Positions 1 to 9,431 of a stretch of DNA of 64,000 nt are shown piece after piece. The position numbers were made by a program, and so were the translations under genes. Below the pieces are notes generated by a model. It had not been told where the DNA came from. It was given only the letters and a program-made list of their open reading frames with translations, and searched no databases. Origin of the DNA: Salipiger bermudensis (GTDB lineage Bacteria > Pseudomonadota > Alphaproteobacteria > Rhodobacterales > Rhodobacteraceae); the NCBI RefSeq assembly GCF_019801965.1, contig NZ_JAHVIA010000004.1, positions 62,001 to 126,000 of the forward strand. The letters run 5' to 3'. Each line of letters begins with the position of its first letter. Within the stretch, counting starts at the first letter, position 1.

Positions 1-1
1 C

Positions 2-2332
2 CGCCGCCTGCGACAGCGCTTCGCGCCGGGCGGCTTCCTGCATTACGGGCAGGGCAAGTGGTATCCGGGCGAGACCCTGCCGCGCTGGACCTTTTCGCTC
101 TATTGGCGCCGCGACGGGCTGCCGATCTGGAAAAACGCCGATCTGGTCGCCAAGGAGACCGCCAAGGGTGCCAATGCCGAGCAGGCCGACCAGTTCATGT
201 CGGCCTTTGCCGAGAATCTCGGGCTCGAGGCCGATTACGTGCACCCGACCTTCGAGGATCCGGTCGAGTGGATCCTCAAGGAGGCGGACCTGCCGTCGAA
301 TGTGACCCCCGAGGACAGCAAGCTCAAGGATCCCGAGACCCGCGCCCGCATCGCCAAGGTGTTTTCGCGCGGGCTCGAGACGCCGGCGGGCTACGTGCTG
401 CCAATCCAGCGCTGGCAGTCCAAGGCCAGGCCCGCGACGCGCTGGCGCTCGGAGCACTGGAAGACCCGGCGCGGCCAGCTCTTCCTGATCCCCGGCGACA
501 GCCCGGTGGGCTTCCGCCTGCCGCTGGGCGCGCTGCCCTATATCGCGCCCTCGGCCTACCCCTATGTCTATCCCACCGACCCCTCGGTGCCGGTCAGCCC
601 GCTGCCCGATTTCCATGCCGAGCGCGAAGAGCAGCGCAAGGCGTTGATGGACGAGCTCGAGCGCATCGCCAATGAGGCGGCGAAAATCGCCGAGGAGGAG
701 GCCGCGCTCCTGCCCGAGGTGACCCCGGGCCACGAACAGCCGGTCTCCGAGGCGCGCGACGCCGGGCGGCGGCAGAAGATCATGGAGCAGGGCGTCGATC
801 CGGAGGGCGGGCAGGTGCGCACCGCCATCGCCATCGAACCGCGCGACGGGCGTCTGTGCCTGTTCATGCCGCCGGTCGAGACGCTGGAGGATTACCTCGA
901 GCTGCTGGCCACCGCGGAAGAGACCGCCGAGGAGCTCGGCCTGCCGATCCATATCGAGGGCTACACCCCGCCGCATGACAGCCGGATGAACGTCATCCGC
1001 GTGGCGCCCGATCCCGGCGTCATCGAGGTCAATATCCATCCCGCGCACAGCTGGGAGGATTGCAAGGAGATCACCGAGGCCGTCTACGAGGAGGCCCGCC
1101 AGAGCCGCCTCGGGGCCGACAAGTTCATGATCGACGGCAAGCACACCGGCACGGGCGGCGGCAACCACGTGGTCGTCGGCGGCGAGACGACGCTCGACAG
1201 CCCGTTCCTGCGCCGCCCCGACCTGATGCGCTCGCTGATCCTCTACTGGCTGCAGCATCCCTCGCTGAGCTACCTGTTCTCCGGCCTCTTCATCGGCCCG
1301 ACCTCGCAGGCCCCGCGCATCGACGAGGCGCGCCATGACAGCCTCTACGAGCTGGAAATCGCGCTGTCGCATTTCCCCGGCCCGGGGGAGGGCGAGCCGC
1401 CGCAGCCGTGGCTCACCGACCGGCTGCTGCGCAACATGCTGATCGACGTCACCGGCAACACCCACCGGGCCGAGATCTGCATCGACAAGCTGTTCTCGCC
1501 CGACGGCCCGACCGGGCGCCTCGGCCTCGTCGAGTTCCGCGGCTTCGAGATGCCGCCCGACGCCAAGATGAGCCTCGCCCAGCAGGTGCTGATCCGCGGC
1601 CTTCTGGCGCGGTTCTGGAAGGCGCCGGTGCAGGGCCGCCCGGTGCGCTGGGGCACCACGCTGCATGACCGCTTCATGCTGCCCTATTTCGTCTGGGAGG
1701 ATTTCCTCGAGGTGCTGCGCGACCTCAAGGGCCACGGCTTCGAGTTCCGCTCGGAGTGGTACGAGGCGCAGAAGGAGTTCCGCTTCCCCTTCGCCGGCGA
1801 GGTCGAGTACGAGGGCGTCCACCTGCAGCTCAACCAGGCGCTCGAGCCCTGGCACGTGCTGGGCGAGCGCGGCGCCATCGGCGGCACCGTGCGCTACACC
1901 GACAGCTCGGTCGAACGCATGCAGGTGCAGCTCACCGCGATGGACCCCGACCGCTACATCGTCACCTGCAACAAGCGGCCGGTGCCGCTGGCGGGGACCA
2001 AGGCGAGCGGCGTCAAGGTCGGGGGCGTGCGCTTCAAGGCGTGGCAGCCGGCAGAGGCGCTGCACCCGACGCTGCCGGTCAACGCACCGCTGGTGTTCGA
2101 CATTTTTGATACCTGGACGGGCCGGGCGCTGGGCGGCTGCACCTATCACGTCGCGCATCCCGGCGGGCGCAACTACGACACCTTCCCGGTCAACACCAAC
2201 GAGGCCGATGCGCGCCGTCTTGCGCGATTCGAGAAGATGGGCCATACCCCCGGCTCCTATTGGCCGGCACCCGAGCACCCGCATCCCGAGTTCCCGATGA
2301 CGCTCGATCTGCGCCGGATGCCCGGCCTCTGA
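2..2332 (+). CDS. DUF2126 / transglutaminase-family protein (5' end outside window)
   Basis: The reading frame is open from the first bases of the window, so the start and the N-terminal part are missing; about 776 residues are present. The visible part fits the large DUF2126 region found C-terminal to a transglutaminase-like domain in proteins of about 1,100 residues. Recognisable segments are a Gly/His-rich [12 protein letters not shown] stretch, the [23 protein letters not shown] segment in abbreviated form ([15 protein letters not shown]), and a [13 protein letters not shown] stretch. The function of DUF2126 is not established; the family is usually found with ATP-grasp/alpha-E and transglutaminase-like genes, which follow here on the same strand. 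It is probably a cytoplasmic component of a predicted peptide-bond forming or cleaving system. The stop codon lies 26 nt before the next start, so the genes are likely cotranscribed. Confidence 0.85.
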   Translation, partial: RRLRQRFAPGGFLHYGQGKWYPGETLPRWTFSLYWRRDGLPIWKNADLVAKETAKGANAEQADQFMSAFAENLGLEADYVHPTFEDPVEWILKEADLPSNVTPEDSKLKDPETRARIAKVFSRGLETPAGYVLPIQRWQSKARPATRWRSEHWKTRRGQLFLIPGDSPVGFRLPLGALPYIAPSAYPYVYPTDPSVPVSPLPDFHAEREEQRKALMDELERIANEAAKIAEEEAALLPEVTPGHEQPVSEARDAGRRQKIMEQGVDPEGGQVRTAIAIEPRDGRLCLFMPPVETLEDYLELLATAEETAEELGLPIHIEGYTPPHDSRMNVIRVAPDPGVIEVNIHPAHSWEDCKEITEAVYEEARQSRLGADKFMIDGKHTGTGGGNHVVVGGETTLDSPFLRRPDLMRSLILYWLQHPSLSYLFSGLFIGPTSQAPRIDEARHDSLYELEIALSHFPGPGEGEPPQPWLTDRLLRNMLIDVTGNTHRAEICIDKLFSPDGPTGRLGLVEFRGFEMPPDAKMSLAQQVLIRGLLARFWKAPVQGRPVRWGTTLHDRFMLPYFVWEDFLEVLRDLKGHGFEFRSEWYEAQKEFRFPFAGEVEYEGVHLQLNQALEPWHVLGERGAIGGTVRYTDSSVERMQVQLTAMDPDRYIVTCNKRPVPLAGTKASGVKVGGVRFKAWQPAEALHPTLPVNAPLVFDIFDTWTGRALGGCTYHVAHPGGRNYDTFPVNTNEADARRLARFEKMGHTPGSYWPAPEHPHPEFPMTLDLRRMPGL

Positions 2333-2358
2333 GCATCTTGCAGGATGGGGTGACCTCC

Positions 2359-4755
2359 ATGGCGCCGGACCAGATGACCCGGTTCCTTTCCGGCTACGCC
2401 CCGATCGAGGGCGTGGCCGACGAACTGAAACGCCCGGACGGCTCGATGCGTCCGGTGTGGACGCCGTTGATGCGCCATCTCGCCGGGCAAAGCACCGAGA
2501 CTCTGGCGCGCGCCTTTGCCCGCGGCGACCAGTACCTGCATGACACCGGCGTCTATTTCCGCCAGCACAACACGAGCGGGACAGGCACGGGCTCGACGGT
2601 GCGCGACTGGCCGCTGAGCCACGTGCCGGTGGTCATCGCCGAGACCGAATGGGCGGCGCTGGCCGATGGCATCGCGCAGCGCGCCGAGCTGCTCGAACGG
2701 GTGATGGCCGATCTCTACGGCCCCGGCGATCTGGTGCGCGACGGCTTCCTGCCCGCCGACCTGGTGGCGCAGAACCCGGAATGGCTGCGCCCGGTGGTGG
2801 GGATGACCCCGCGCTCGGGGCATTTCCTGCATTTCCTCGCCTTCGAGCTCGGACGCTCGCCCGACGGCAGCTGGTTCGTGCTGGGCGACCGCACGCAGGC
2901 GCCCTCCGGGGCGGGCTTCGCGCTGGAAAACCGCATGGCCTCGACGCGGATCTTCCACGACCTGTTCCAGAAGACCAATATCGAGCGCCTCGCCGGCTTC
3001 TTCCGCAGCTTCCGCGACGCCATGAACGGGCTGCGCGGCGAGAACGAGGGCAGGGTCGGCATCCTCACCCCGGGCCAGCACACCGACACCTATTACGAAC
3101 ACGCCTATATCGCCCGCTACCTCGGCTTCTCGCTGCTCGAATGCGAGGATCTCAAGGTGCAGGACGGCCGCCTCGCGGTGCGCACCATCAACGGCCCCGA
3201 GCCGGTCAGCGTGCTTTGGCGCCGGCTCGACTCGCGCTTCGCCGATCCGCTCGAGCTCGACGAGACCTCGGCGCTGGGCACGCCCGGCATGGTCGCGGCG
3301 CTGCGCGCGGGGGCAATGGACATGGTCAACTGCCTGGGGTCCGGCGTGCTCGAAAGCCGGGCGCTGATGGCCTTCCTGCCGCGCATCGCCCGCCACCTGA
3401 TGGGCGCGCCGCTGCGGCTGCCCAACATTGCCACCTGGTGGTGCGGCCAGCCCAACGAGCGGGCCTACGTGCAGGCCAATCTCGAGCGCATGATGATCGG
3501 CTCGGCGCAATCGACCAAGCTGCCCTTCGACATCGAGGCCAACACCGCGGTGGGCGGCAAGTTTCCCTGCGGCGCCGACGAGACCGTGTCGGAGTGGATC
3601 GACCGCGAGGGCGCGCGGCTGGTGGGGCAGGAGGCGGTGACGCTCTCGACCACGCCGGCGATGATCGACGGCAAGCTGGTGCCGCGCCCGATGGTGGTGC
3701 GGGTGTTTGCCGCGCGCACGCCGAGCGGCTGGGCTGTGATGCCCGGCGGCTATGCGCGGATCGGGCGCAGCGGCGATGCCACCGCGCTCGGGATGCAGGC
3801 CGGCGGCTCGGTGGCGGATGTGTGGATCATGGCCGACCAGCCGGTGGTCCAGGACACGTTGACCACCCGCGACAGCGGCCCGTTCCTGCGCCGTCTGCCG
3901 GGGCTCCTGCCGGCGCGGGCGGCGGACAACCTCTACTGGCTCGGGCGCTATGTCGAGCGCGCCGAGGGCGGCGTGCGGGTGCTGCGCGCCTACCACCTGC
4001 GGCTCGAGGAATACGGCCGCCGCACCGTGCCGCTGGTCGACAGCCTCGGCAAGTTTCTCGAGAGCTACGGCTTCGACACCGACGAGGCGGTGCCCGACGC
4101 GCTGCTGAGCCATCTCGACGCGGCGACGACCTGCGCCAGCAAGGTGCGCGACCGCTTCTCCACCGACGGCTGGAATGCGCTCAACGATCTCTCCGAGAGC
4201 GCCCGCGAGCTCGCCACCCGCGTCACCCCCGGCGACGATGCCGCCCGCGCCATGAGCGTGCTGCTGCGCAAAACGGCGGGCTTCTCGGGCCTGGTGCACG
4301 AAAACATGTTCCGCTTCCTCGGCTGGCGTTTCCTGTCGATCGGCCGGGCGCTGGAGCGGGCCGATCACATGGCCTCGGTGCTGTCGAGCTTCGCCGGCGG
4401 CAACGGCCTCGCCGGCGGGCTCGACGCCGCGGTCGAGATCGGCGACAGCGTGATGACCCACCGCCGGCGCTACTCGGTCGAGACCACGCGCGACACGGTG
4501 CTCGACATGCTGGCGCTCGACCGCGACAACCCGCGCTCGATCCTGTTCCAGGTCGACCGGGTGCGCGAGGAGGAGGCGCGGCTTGCCGAGCTTTCGGGCC
4601 TGACCCAGATGGGCGAGGCCGGGCGCAAGATCCTGCTGCTGCAGACCGCGCTCGCGGTGGCGACGCCCGAGCAGATCACCGCCCGCCAGCTCAGCCGCAC
4701 CCGGCGCGAGCTCGCCGCGATCTCGGAAGCGCTGACCGCGCAGTATTTGAGCTGA
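2359..4755 (+). CDS. Circularly permuted ATP-grasp / alpha-E fusion protein
   Basis: This 798-residue protein fuses a circularly permuted ATP-grasp domain (about residues 80-480, with the conserved stretches GDRTQAPSGAGFALENRM, ILTPGQHTDTYYEHAYIAR and TWWCGQPNERAYV) to an alpha-E (DUF403) helical domain that starts near residue 514 with RAADNLYWLGRYVERAEG. The ATP-grasp fold suggests an ATP-dependent carboxylate-amine or peptide ligase, but neither substrate nor product is known for this family. The ATG at 2359 was chosen over an upstream in-frame ATG at 2260 because the family N-terminus fits and the upstream one would run into the preceding gene; a GGATGGGG stretch provides a ribosome site. 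The stop overlaps the next start by one base (TGATG), which indicates translational coupling to the transglutaminase-like gene. Confidence 0.85.
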   Translation: MAPDQMTRFLSGYAPIEGVADELKRPDGSMRPVWTPLMRHLAGQSTETLARAFARGDQYLHDTGVYFRQHNTSGTGTGSTVRDWPLSHVPVVIAETEWAALADGIAQRAELLERVMADLYGPGDLVRDGFLPADLVAQNPEWLRPVVGMTPRSGHFLHFLAFELGRSPDGSWFVLGDRTQAPSGAGFALENRMASTRIFHDLFQKTNIERLAGFFRSFRDAMNGLRGENEGRVGILTPGQHTDTYYEHAYIARYLGFSLLECEDLKVQDGRLAVRTINGPEPVSVLWRRLDSRFADPLELDETSALGTPGMVAALRAGAMDMVNCLGSGVLESRALMAFLPRIARHLMGAPLRLPNIATWWCGQPNERAYVQANLERMMIGSAQSTKLPFDIEANTAVGGKFPCGADETVSEWIDREGARLVGQEAVTLSTTPAMIDGKLVPRPMVVRVFAARTPSGWAVMPGGYARIGRSGDATALGMQAGGSVADVWIMADQPVVQDTLTTRDSGPFLRRLPGLLPARAADNLYWLGRYVERAEGGVRVLRAYHLRLEEYGRRTVPLVDSLGKFLESYGFDTDEAVPDALLSHLDAATTCASKVRDRFSTDGWNALNDLSESARELATRVTPGDDAARAMSVLLRKTAGFSGLVHENMFRFLGWRFLSIGRALERADHMASVLSSFAGGNGLAGGLDAAVEIGDSVMTHRRRYSVETTRDTVLDMLALDRDNPRSILFQVDRVREEEARLAELSGLTQMGEAGRKILLLQTALAVATPEQITARQLSRTRRELAAISEALTAQYLS

Positions 4756-5639
4756 TGCCCATGAGCCAGACATACGACATCACGCTGCGCATCGTGTACG
4801 AGTACGAGAGCCCGGCGGCGGCGAGCCGGACGCTGCTGCGGATGTTGCCGCGCACCCTTCCGGAGCAGCAGCTTCTGGCCGGCATGGTGACCACCGACCC
4901 CGCCCCCGATCATCGCATCGACGATCACGATTTCTTCGGCAATCCCTGCACCGAGCTGGCGCATGAGCGCCGCCTCACGGATATCGATTTCCTGTTCAAG
5001 GGGCGGGTGCTGCGCCGCGAGCCGCCGCGCGGGCTCGACCTGTCCTGCGCGGTCGAGGACGTCCCGCGCGAGGTGGCGCAGATCCAGAGCATCGCGCCCG
5101 AGAGCCCGCATCATTTCCTCGGCGCTTCGCCACGGCTGCGGCGCGAGCCCGAGATCGCCGCCTTCGTGCGCGACTGCGTCACGCCGGGGCTCTCGGCGCT
5201 GGCGGCGGTCGACGCGGTGAGCGCGGCACTGCACGAGGCCTTCTCCTTCGATCCCGGCGCCACCGAGGTCTCGACCACGCCGATCGAGGCCTTCCGCGCC
5301 CGTCGCGGCGTCTGCCAGGACATCAGCCACGTGATGATCACCGGGCTGCGGGCGCTGGGCATCCCGGCGGGCTATGTCTCGGGCTTCCTGCGCACCATCC
5401 CGCCCGAGGGCGAGAAGCGCCTCGAGGGGGCCGACGCCATGCATGCCTGGGTGCGTGCCTGGTGCGGGGCGGAGACCGGCTGGGTCGAGTTCGACCCGAC
5501 CAATGCCATCCGCGCCGGCACCGATCACGTCACCGTCGCCATCGGACGAGACTATTCCGATGTCGCCCCGATCAAGGGATCGCTGCGCTCCTCGGGCTCG
5601 CACAAGACCACCCACCACGTCGACGTCGTGCCGGTCTGA
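4755..5639 (+). CDS. Transglutaminase-like cysteine peptidase-family protein
   Basis: A 294-residue protein with an N-terminal beta domain followed by a transglutaminase-like core. The papain-like triad is visible: Cys187 in RRGVCQDISHVM, His230 in DAMHAWVRAWCG and Asp247 in GWVEFDPTNA. No signal peptide is seen, so it is probably cytoplasmic. It forms the third member of the DUF2126 / ATP-grasp-alpha-E / transglutaminase gene set, and by its fold it would be a peptidase or acyl transferase acting on the product of the ATP-grasp partner; this is inference from gene neighbourhood and fold. The ATG at 4755 overlaps the preceding stop; an in-frame ATG at 4761 is an alternative start only two codons downstream. 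Confidence 0.85.
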   Translation: MPMSQTYDITLRIVYEYESPAAASRTLLRMLPRTLPEQQLLAGMVTTDPAPDHRIDDHDFFGNPCTELAHERRLTDIDFLFKGRVLRREPPRGLDLSCAVEDVPREVAQIQSIAPESPHHFLGASPRLRREPEIAAFVRDCVTPGLSALAAVDAVSAALHEAFSFDPGATEVSTTPIEAFRARRGVCQDISHVMITGLRALGIPAGYVSGFLRTIPPEGEKRLEGADAMHAWVRAWCGAETGWVEFDPTNAIRAGTDHVTVAIGRDYSDVAPIKGSLRSSGSHKTTHHVDVVPV

Positions 5640-5732
5640 ACACGTTTACCATTGCGTAAGCCATCTGGGTCTACTCTGCCCCGGCACCGCTCGCGACGGG
5701 CGGGGCGCCGTGGTGGCGTGGCAGCGCCTTGA

Positions 5733-5958
5733 CGGTGTGGCGCATCGGGGCGGTGTGGCGCATCGCGGCGGCGGCTTGATGGTCGAGCTGCGGCTTGCGC
5801 GTGAAACGGTGGCTTGTGGGCAAAGCGGCAGCTTGAGGATGAAGCGGCGGTTTGACGATGGAGCGGCGGCTCGAGCGTGAAGCGGATCGCGGCCGCTTGA
5901 CGGCACGGCGGAGAGTGGCGGCGGCTGGACGGTAAGGCGGACTGGACGGTAAGGCGGA
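5733..5958. repeat. Degenerate tandem repeat tract in intergenic region
   Basis: The 320-nt gap between the transglutaminase gene and the next gene holds no convincing gene. From 5733 it is built of short imperfect repeats: CGGTGTGGCGCATCG occurs twice with an 18-nt period (5733 and 5751); then come about six degenerate units of about 19 nt with the pattern GCGGC-N2-TTGA-N-GATGAA; and the tract ends with a perfect 17-nt tandem duplication, CTGGACGGTAAGGCGGA, at 5925-5941 and 5942-5958. The last copy runs directly up to the ATG at 5960 and its AAGGCGGA supplies the ribosome site. Open frames through the tract on either strand encode only low-complexity peptides. Confidence 0.8.
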
Positions 5959-5959
5959 T

Positions 5960-6949
5960 ATGAGACGGATCGACGACAAACTGGCCAAGATCACGGCGGG
6001 CGATTACAGCCGCCGCGATTTCCTCATCACCTTCGCCAAGGATGCCGACCTGCTGCGCGGCTGCTCGGCCACAGGCCGCGACGGGCTCAACCGGCCGCGC
6101 CCGCTGGCCGCCTACCGCGCCGATGTGAAGCGGGTCATCGAGAGCGATCTTGCCGATATCGTGCTGACATCGCTCTCCACCGCCGAGATGCTGGCGGAAA
6201 CCGGCGTCTATGCCCGCGCCAGCGCCACGCCCGCCGTGCGGCTCAATGATCCCACCGATACATGGCGGGTGCGCGGCGGCGCCTACCCGGCCTTTCCGGC
6301 GCTGCCGTTCCGCTCGTCGCGGCTCGACGCGGTCAAGCCGGTGTCCAATCTCGGGCTCTACGGCATGACCTTCTACAACGATCCGGTGCAGGATCATGCC
6401 ACGCTGACCGCCTATTCCGAGTTCCGCGATCTCGCCAGCCGGGTCGGCATCCGGCATTTCCTGCAGGTTTCTGACCCGGCCATCGAGATCGACACCGGCG
6501 ATGCCGATTACGCCGCCTACCGCAATGACATCATGATCCGCAGCCTTGCCGGAGTGGCGCGGCGCGAGCGGCCGATCTTCATCGAGGCCGAGTATCTCGG
6601 CCCCGCCGCCACGGAGGAGCTGGCGTCCTGGCATCCCTCGCGCATCGTCATCGGCATCACCGGCTGCCGCGGCGGCACCACCCGCGATTGTCTCGAGCGG
6701 CTGGCGCAGGCGGAGCGCTACGGGGCGCGGCTGGCGAATTTCAGCCGCGAGAGCTTCAACTGCGAGGATCCGGTGCTGATGCTGGTCGCGATGCGCCGGG
6801 TGATCCGCGACGGCATGTCTTCCTTCGAGGCGGCCCGCGCCTATCATGACGATCTGAAGGCGGCCGGGCTCAGGCCGAACCGCCCGCTGCAGGACGACAC
6901 CGAGCTGACCTGCCCGCTGCTGAAACAGCATGCCCTCGAAGCCGCCTGA
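5960..6949 (+). CDS. Protein of unknown function, possibly TIM-barrel aldolase-like
   Basis: A 329-residue soluble protein without signal peptide or membrane segments. I do not recognise a named family with confidence. The N-terminus (MRRIDDKLAKITAG...SRRDFLITFAKDAD) and the alternation of hydrophobic strands with acidic or basic helices (DIVLTSLSTAEML, LGLYGMTFYNDP, RRERPIFIEAEYLG, RIVIGITGCRGG) suggest a TIM-barrel protein, perhaps distantly related to class I aldolases. The conserved-looking Glu in FIEAEY and the Gly-rich ITGCRGGTTRD stretch could be ligand-binding, but this is a guess. The start ATG follows a ribosome site provided by a short tandem duplication. It is separated by about 75 nt from the permease gene downstream, and no functional link to it is evident. 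Confidence 0.6.
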   Translation: MRRIDDKLAKITAGDYSRRDFLITFAKDADLLRGCSATGRDGLNRPRPLAAYRADVKRVIESDLADIVLTSLSTAEMLAETGVYARASATPAVRLNDPTDTWRVRGGAYPAFPALPFRSSRLDAVKPVSNLGLYGMTFYNDPVQDHATLTAYSEFRDLASRVGIRHFLQVSDPAIEIDTGDADYAAYRNDIMIRSLAGVARRERPIFIEAEYLGPAATEELASWHPSRIVIGITGCRGGTTRDCLERLAQAERYGARLANFSRESFNCEDPVLMLVAMRRVIRDGMSSFEAARAYHDDLKAAGLRPNRPLQDDTELTCPLLKQHALEAA

Positions 6950-7023
6950 CGGCTTTGGCCTTTTCGCCGCCCCCGGTCCGGTGCATGACGGGCGCAGTGG
7001 CGCGGCGCAACGAAGGGCAGGCT

Positions 7024-7782
7024 TTGGAACAGACGGTGGCTTTCTGGATCGCGGCGGCGGTGGCAACGCTGTTTGTCGGCATGTCGAAGGGCGGTTTGCC
7101 GATGGTGGCGATGCTCGGGGTGCCGATCTTGTCGGTCTTCATCCCGCCGCCCGCGGCCGCCGGGCTGCTGCTGCCAATGTATATCCTCGCCGATATCTAC
7201 GCCGTCTGGCTGTTTCGCGGGTATTACTCGGCCCGCAACCTCAAGATTCTGATCCCCGCCGCCGCGATCGGGATCTTCGTCGCCTTCCTGTTGATCTCGC
7301 GCGTGCCGGTAGAGGCAACCAAGCTCGTGGTGGCGCTGATCGGGCTCGGCTATCTGGGCGATGCGCTGCGCAAGCGGCTCGCGGGCGACTTCGCCGCCCG
7401 CCCGGCGGATGTGCCGCGCGGGCTGTTCTGGGGCGCGCTGGCCGGTTTCACCAGCTATATCAGCCATGCCGGCGGGCCGCCGTTCCAGGCCTATACCCTG
7501 CCGCAGAAGATGCCGAAGATGATGTTTGCGGGCACCGCCACCATCACCTTCGCCTGCATCAACTGGATGAAGCTGCCGCCCTACATCCTCGCCGGGCAGC
7601 TCGACTGGCAGAGCCTGAAGCAGGTGGCGGTGCTGGCGCCGCTGGCGCTTTTCGGCGCCTGGACGGGCTATCGCCTGACCCGCTGGCTGCCCGAGCGCGC
7701 CTTCTTCGTGCTGGTCAACGTGGCGCTGGGGCTGCTCTGCCTCAAGCTGCTGGTCGAGGTCGGGCAGGCCTGGTGGCCCTGA
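7024..7782 (+). CDS. TauE/SafE-family sulfite/organosulfonate exporter-like permease
   Basis: A hydrophobic protein of about 252 residues with roughly seven to eight membrane segments and the family's features: a Gly/Lys/Gly motif just after the first helix (FVGMSKGGLPM) and a second related motif in the second half (SYISHAGGPPFQAY). Members of the TauE/SafE (DUF81) family are inner membrane permeases linked to export of sulfite, sulfoacetate or other small anions; the substrate cannot be told here. The TTG at 7024 is preferred because the first membrane helix starts a few codons later and GAAGGGCAGG lies just upstream; ATGs at 6985 and 6955 are in frame, but would add a hydrophilic, low-similarity leader. 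Confidence 0.8.
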   Translation: MEQTVAFWIAAAVATLFVGMSKGGLPMVAMLGVPILSVFIPPPAAAGLLLPMYILADIYAVWLFRGYYSARNLKILIPAAAIGIFVAFLLISRVPVEATKLVVALIGLGYLGDALRKRLAGDFAARPADVPRGLFWGALAGFTSYISHAGGPPFQAYTLPQKMPKMMFAGTATITFACINWMKLPPYILAGQLDWQSLKQVAVLAPLALFGAWTGYRLTRWLPERAFFVLVNVALGLLCLKLLVEVGQAWWP

Positions 7783-7853
7783 GCCGAGGATCGCGCCGGC
7801 CTTGAACCGGGGCCGCGCCGGGCGTACCTGTCGCGCGACAAGGAGGCCTGCCC

Positions 7854-8684
7854 ATGACAACGCCCGACTGGATCGCCGCCGAACTGAGGCAAAGCCGCCT
7901 GCGGATCTGGCAGATGGCTGCGGATGACACCGTGCTGGCGCAGACCGAGTGCATCGCCGAGGGCGGTGAGGATCTCGCGCGCACGCTCGGCCACGCGCTG
8001 CCCGGCCTCGCCGCGGGAACGCCCGTCGTGCTCAGCGGCGCAGCGCAGCTGCCCTTCGCCGCGGTGCCCTGCGCGCCGCCGAAGCTGGCGCAGGCGCAGC
8101 GCGACGGTGATCTGCAACGGTTGCCCGGCATCGCGCAGCAGCGCCCGGTCGATGTGCTCCAAGGCGAGGAGACCCGGGTCGCGGGCTTCCTCGCGCTCAA
8201 CCCGCGCTTCGACGGGGTGATCTGTCTGCCGGGCTCGCAGAGCCGTTGGGTGCATGTGAGCGCCGGCGAGATCGTCAGCTTCCGCAGCTTCCTGACCGGC
8301 ACGCTCTTCGAGCTGCTGGGCACGCCGGAGGCGCTGGAGGTCGAGGAGCCGGGCGCGTTCGACGAGGACGCGCTGCTGCAGGCGGCGGACCAGGCGATGG
8401 GCCGACCGGCGAATTTTGCCGGCGAGCTTGCGGTGATCCGCGCCGAGCGGCTGCTCAGCGGGCTTGCGCCGCGCCTTGCGGCGTCGCGCGCGATGGGGCT
8501 TCTGGTGGGCATGGAGCTTGCCGCGGCCAAGCCCTACTGGCTCGGCCAGAGCGTCGCCATTCTTGCTGAGGGCAACGCCGCGCAGCCCTACCGGCTGGCG
8601 CTCGAGGCGCAGGCGGTGCCGGTGGTGGTGGCCGACGGGGCGCGCATGGCGCTCGAGGGGCTGAAGGCCGCGCGCAAGGGCTGA
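7854..8684 (+). CDS. 2-dehydro-3-deoxygalactonokinase-family protein (divergent)
   Basis: A 276-residue member of the DgoK family, which phosphorylates 2-dehydro-3-deoxy-galactonate in the DeLey-Doudoroff galactose pathway. Hallmarks are QGEETRVAGFLAL, a modified ICLPGSQSRWVHV (family usually LPGTHSKWV) and SFLTGTLFELLG. The N-terminal phosphate-1 loop normally reading DWGTT-x-R is altered to DWIAAELRQSRLRIW, with the Gly-Thr pair gone, and the protein is somewhat shorter than the family's usual 300 residues. Catalytic competence is therefore doubtful. No DgoA aldolase or DgoD dehydratase gene lies next to it. The ATG follows an AAGGAGG ribosome site at normal spacing. Confidence 0.75.
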   Translation: MTTPDWIAAELRQSRLRIWQMAADDTVLAQTECIAEGGEDLARTLGHALPGLAAGTPVVLSGAAQLPFAAVPCAPPKLAQAQRDGDLQRLPGIAQQRPVDVLQGEETRVAGFLALNPRFDGVICLPGSQSRWVHVSAGEIVSFRSFLTGTLFELLGTPEALEVEEPGAFDEDALLQAADQAMGRPANFAGELAVIRAERLLSGLAPRLAASRAMGLLVGMELAAAKPYWLGQSVAILAEGNAAQPYRLALEAQAVPVVVADGARMALEGLKAARKG

Positions 8685-8764
8685 ACGGCGGCTGAGCGTA
8701 TGGCGGCGTCGGGCGCTTGGCGCTAGGCTGCGCGCAACACCGGGTATACACGAGGAGATCCCTG

Positions 8765-9253
8765 ATGTCGGACGAGGCCGAGATCCGCCCCGGAGAGACC
8801 ACGCTCGATCTGCCGCCCGCCGATGACGCGCGGCTGCGCTTCATCGGACGGATCCGCACGCCCTTCCAGACCCGCGACGATTGCCCTCGGCAGGGCGATC
8901 CCGAGGCCGGGCCGGACTGCCGCGTCGAGCTCGATCCGCGTCTCGAGCCGGCGCTTGAAGGCGTCGAGGGCAAGGGCTGGCTCGAGCTGCTCTACTGGCT
9001 CGACCGCTCGCGCCGCGACCTGCTGACCCAGCGCCCGCGCGGCAGCGACGGGCCGCGCGGCACCTTCAGCCTGCGCTCGCCACAGCGCCCGAACCCGATC
9101 GGCAGCTCGGTGGTGCGGCTTCTGCGCCGCGAGGGGCCGGTGCTGGTGGTACGCGGGCTCGACTGTCTCGACGGCACGCCGCTGCTCGACCTCAAGCCGG
9201 CGCGCTGCGACCAGGGGGTGAGGGCGCGGGCCGAGAACGGGCGGGACGGGTGA
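8765..9253 (+). CDS. tsaA: TrmO-family tRNA (N6-threonylcarbamoyl-A37) methyltransferase
   Basis: A 162-residue protein of the TrmO/TsaA (UPF0066) family. Known members methylate the N6 of t6A37 in certain tRNAs with S-adenosylmethionine. The signature SPQRPNPIGSSVVRL and the following GLDCLDGTPLLDLKP are clear, and the N-terminal FIGRIRTPF matches the conserved start of the beta-barrel domain. The C-terminus ends only about fifteen residues after TPLLDLKP and lacks the usual conserved tail, so this is a short version. The ATG at 8765 was chosen because GAGGAG lies at good spacing before it; an upstream in-frame ATG at 8717 lacks such a site. Confidence 0.85.
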   Translation: MSDEAEIRPGETTLDLPPADDARLRFIGRIRTPFQTRDDCPRQGDPEAGPDCRVELDPRLEPALEGVEGKGWLELLYWLDRSRRDLLTQRPRGSDGPRGTFSLRSPQRPNPIGSSVVRLLRREGPVLVVRGLDCLDGTPLLDLKPARCDQGVRARAENGRDG

Positions 9254-9431
9254 TTTTCTCGAAGCCCATTTTTCGGGCGCTTCTTGGAAATCTGCCTTTC
9301 GTGTGCGCATTTGGGCCGGGCGCGCTCCCTGCAAAGCGCGGCGCGGCGGGGCGCTTGCTTGCTCTTCCCGCAGGGTCTGCCAAGGGTGCCTGCCGCAGGA
9401 GGGCCGCGCCATACCATACGATCAGCCGGAT

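Noticed and set aside
2257-4773. Long minus-strand frame opposite the ATP-grasp/alpha-E gene
   Set aside because: Composition is His/Arg/Ala-rich without recognisable motifs; the opposite strand has a complete known family.
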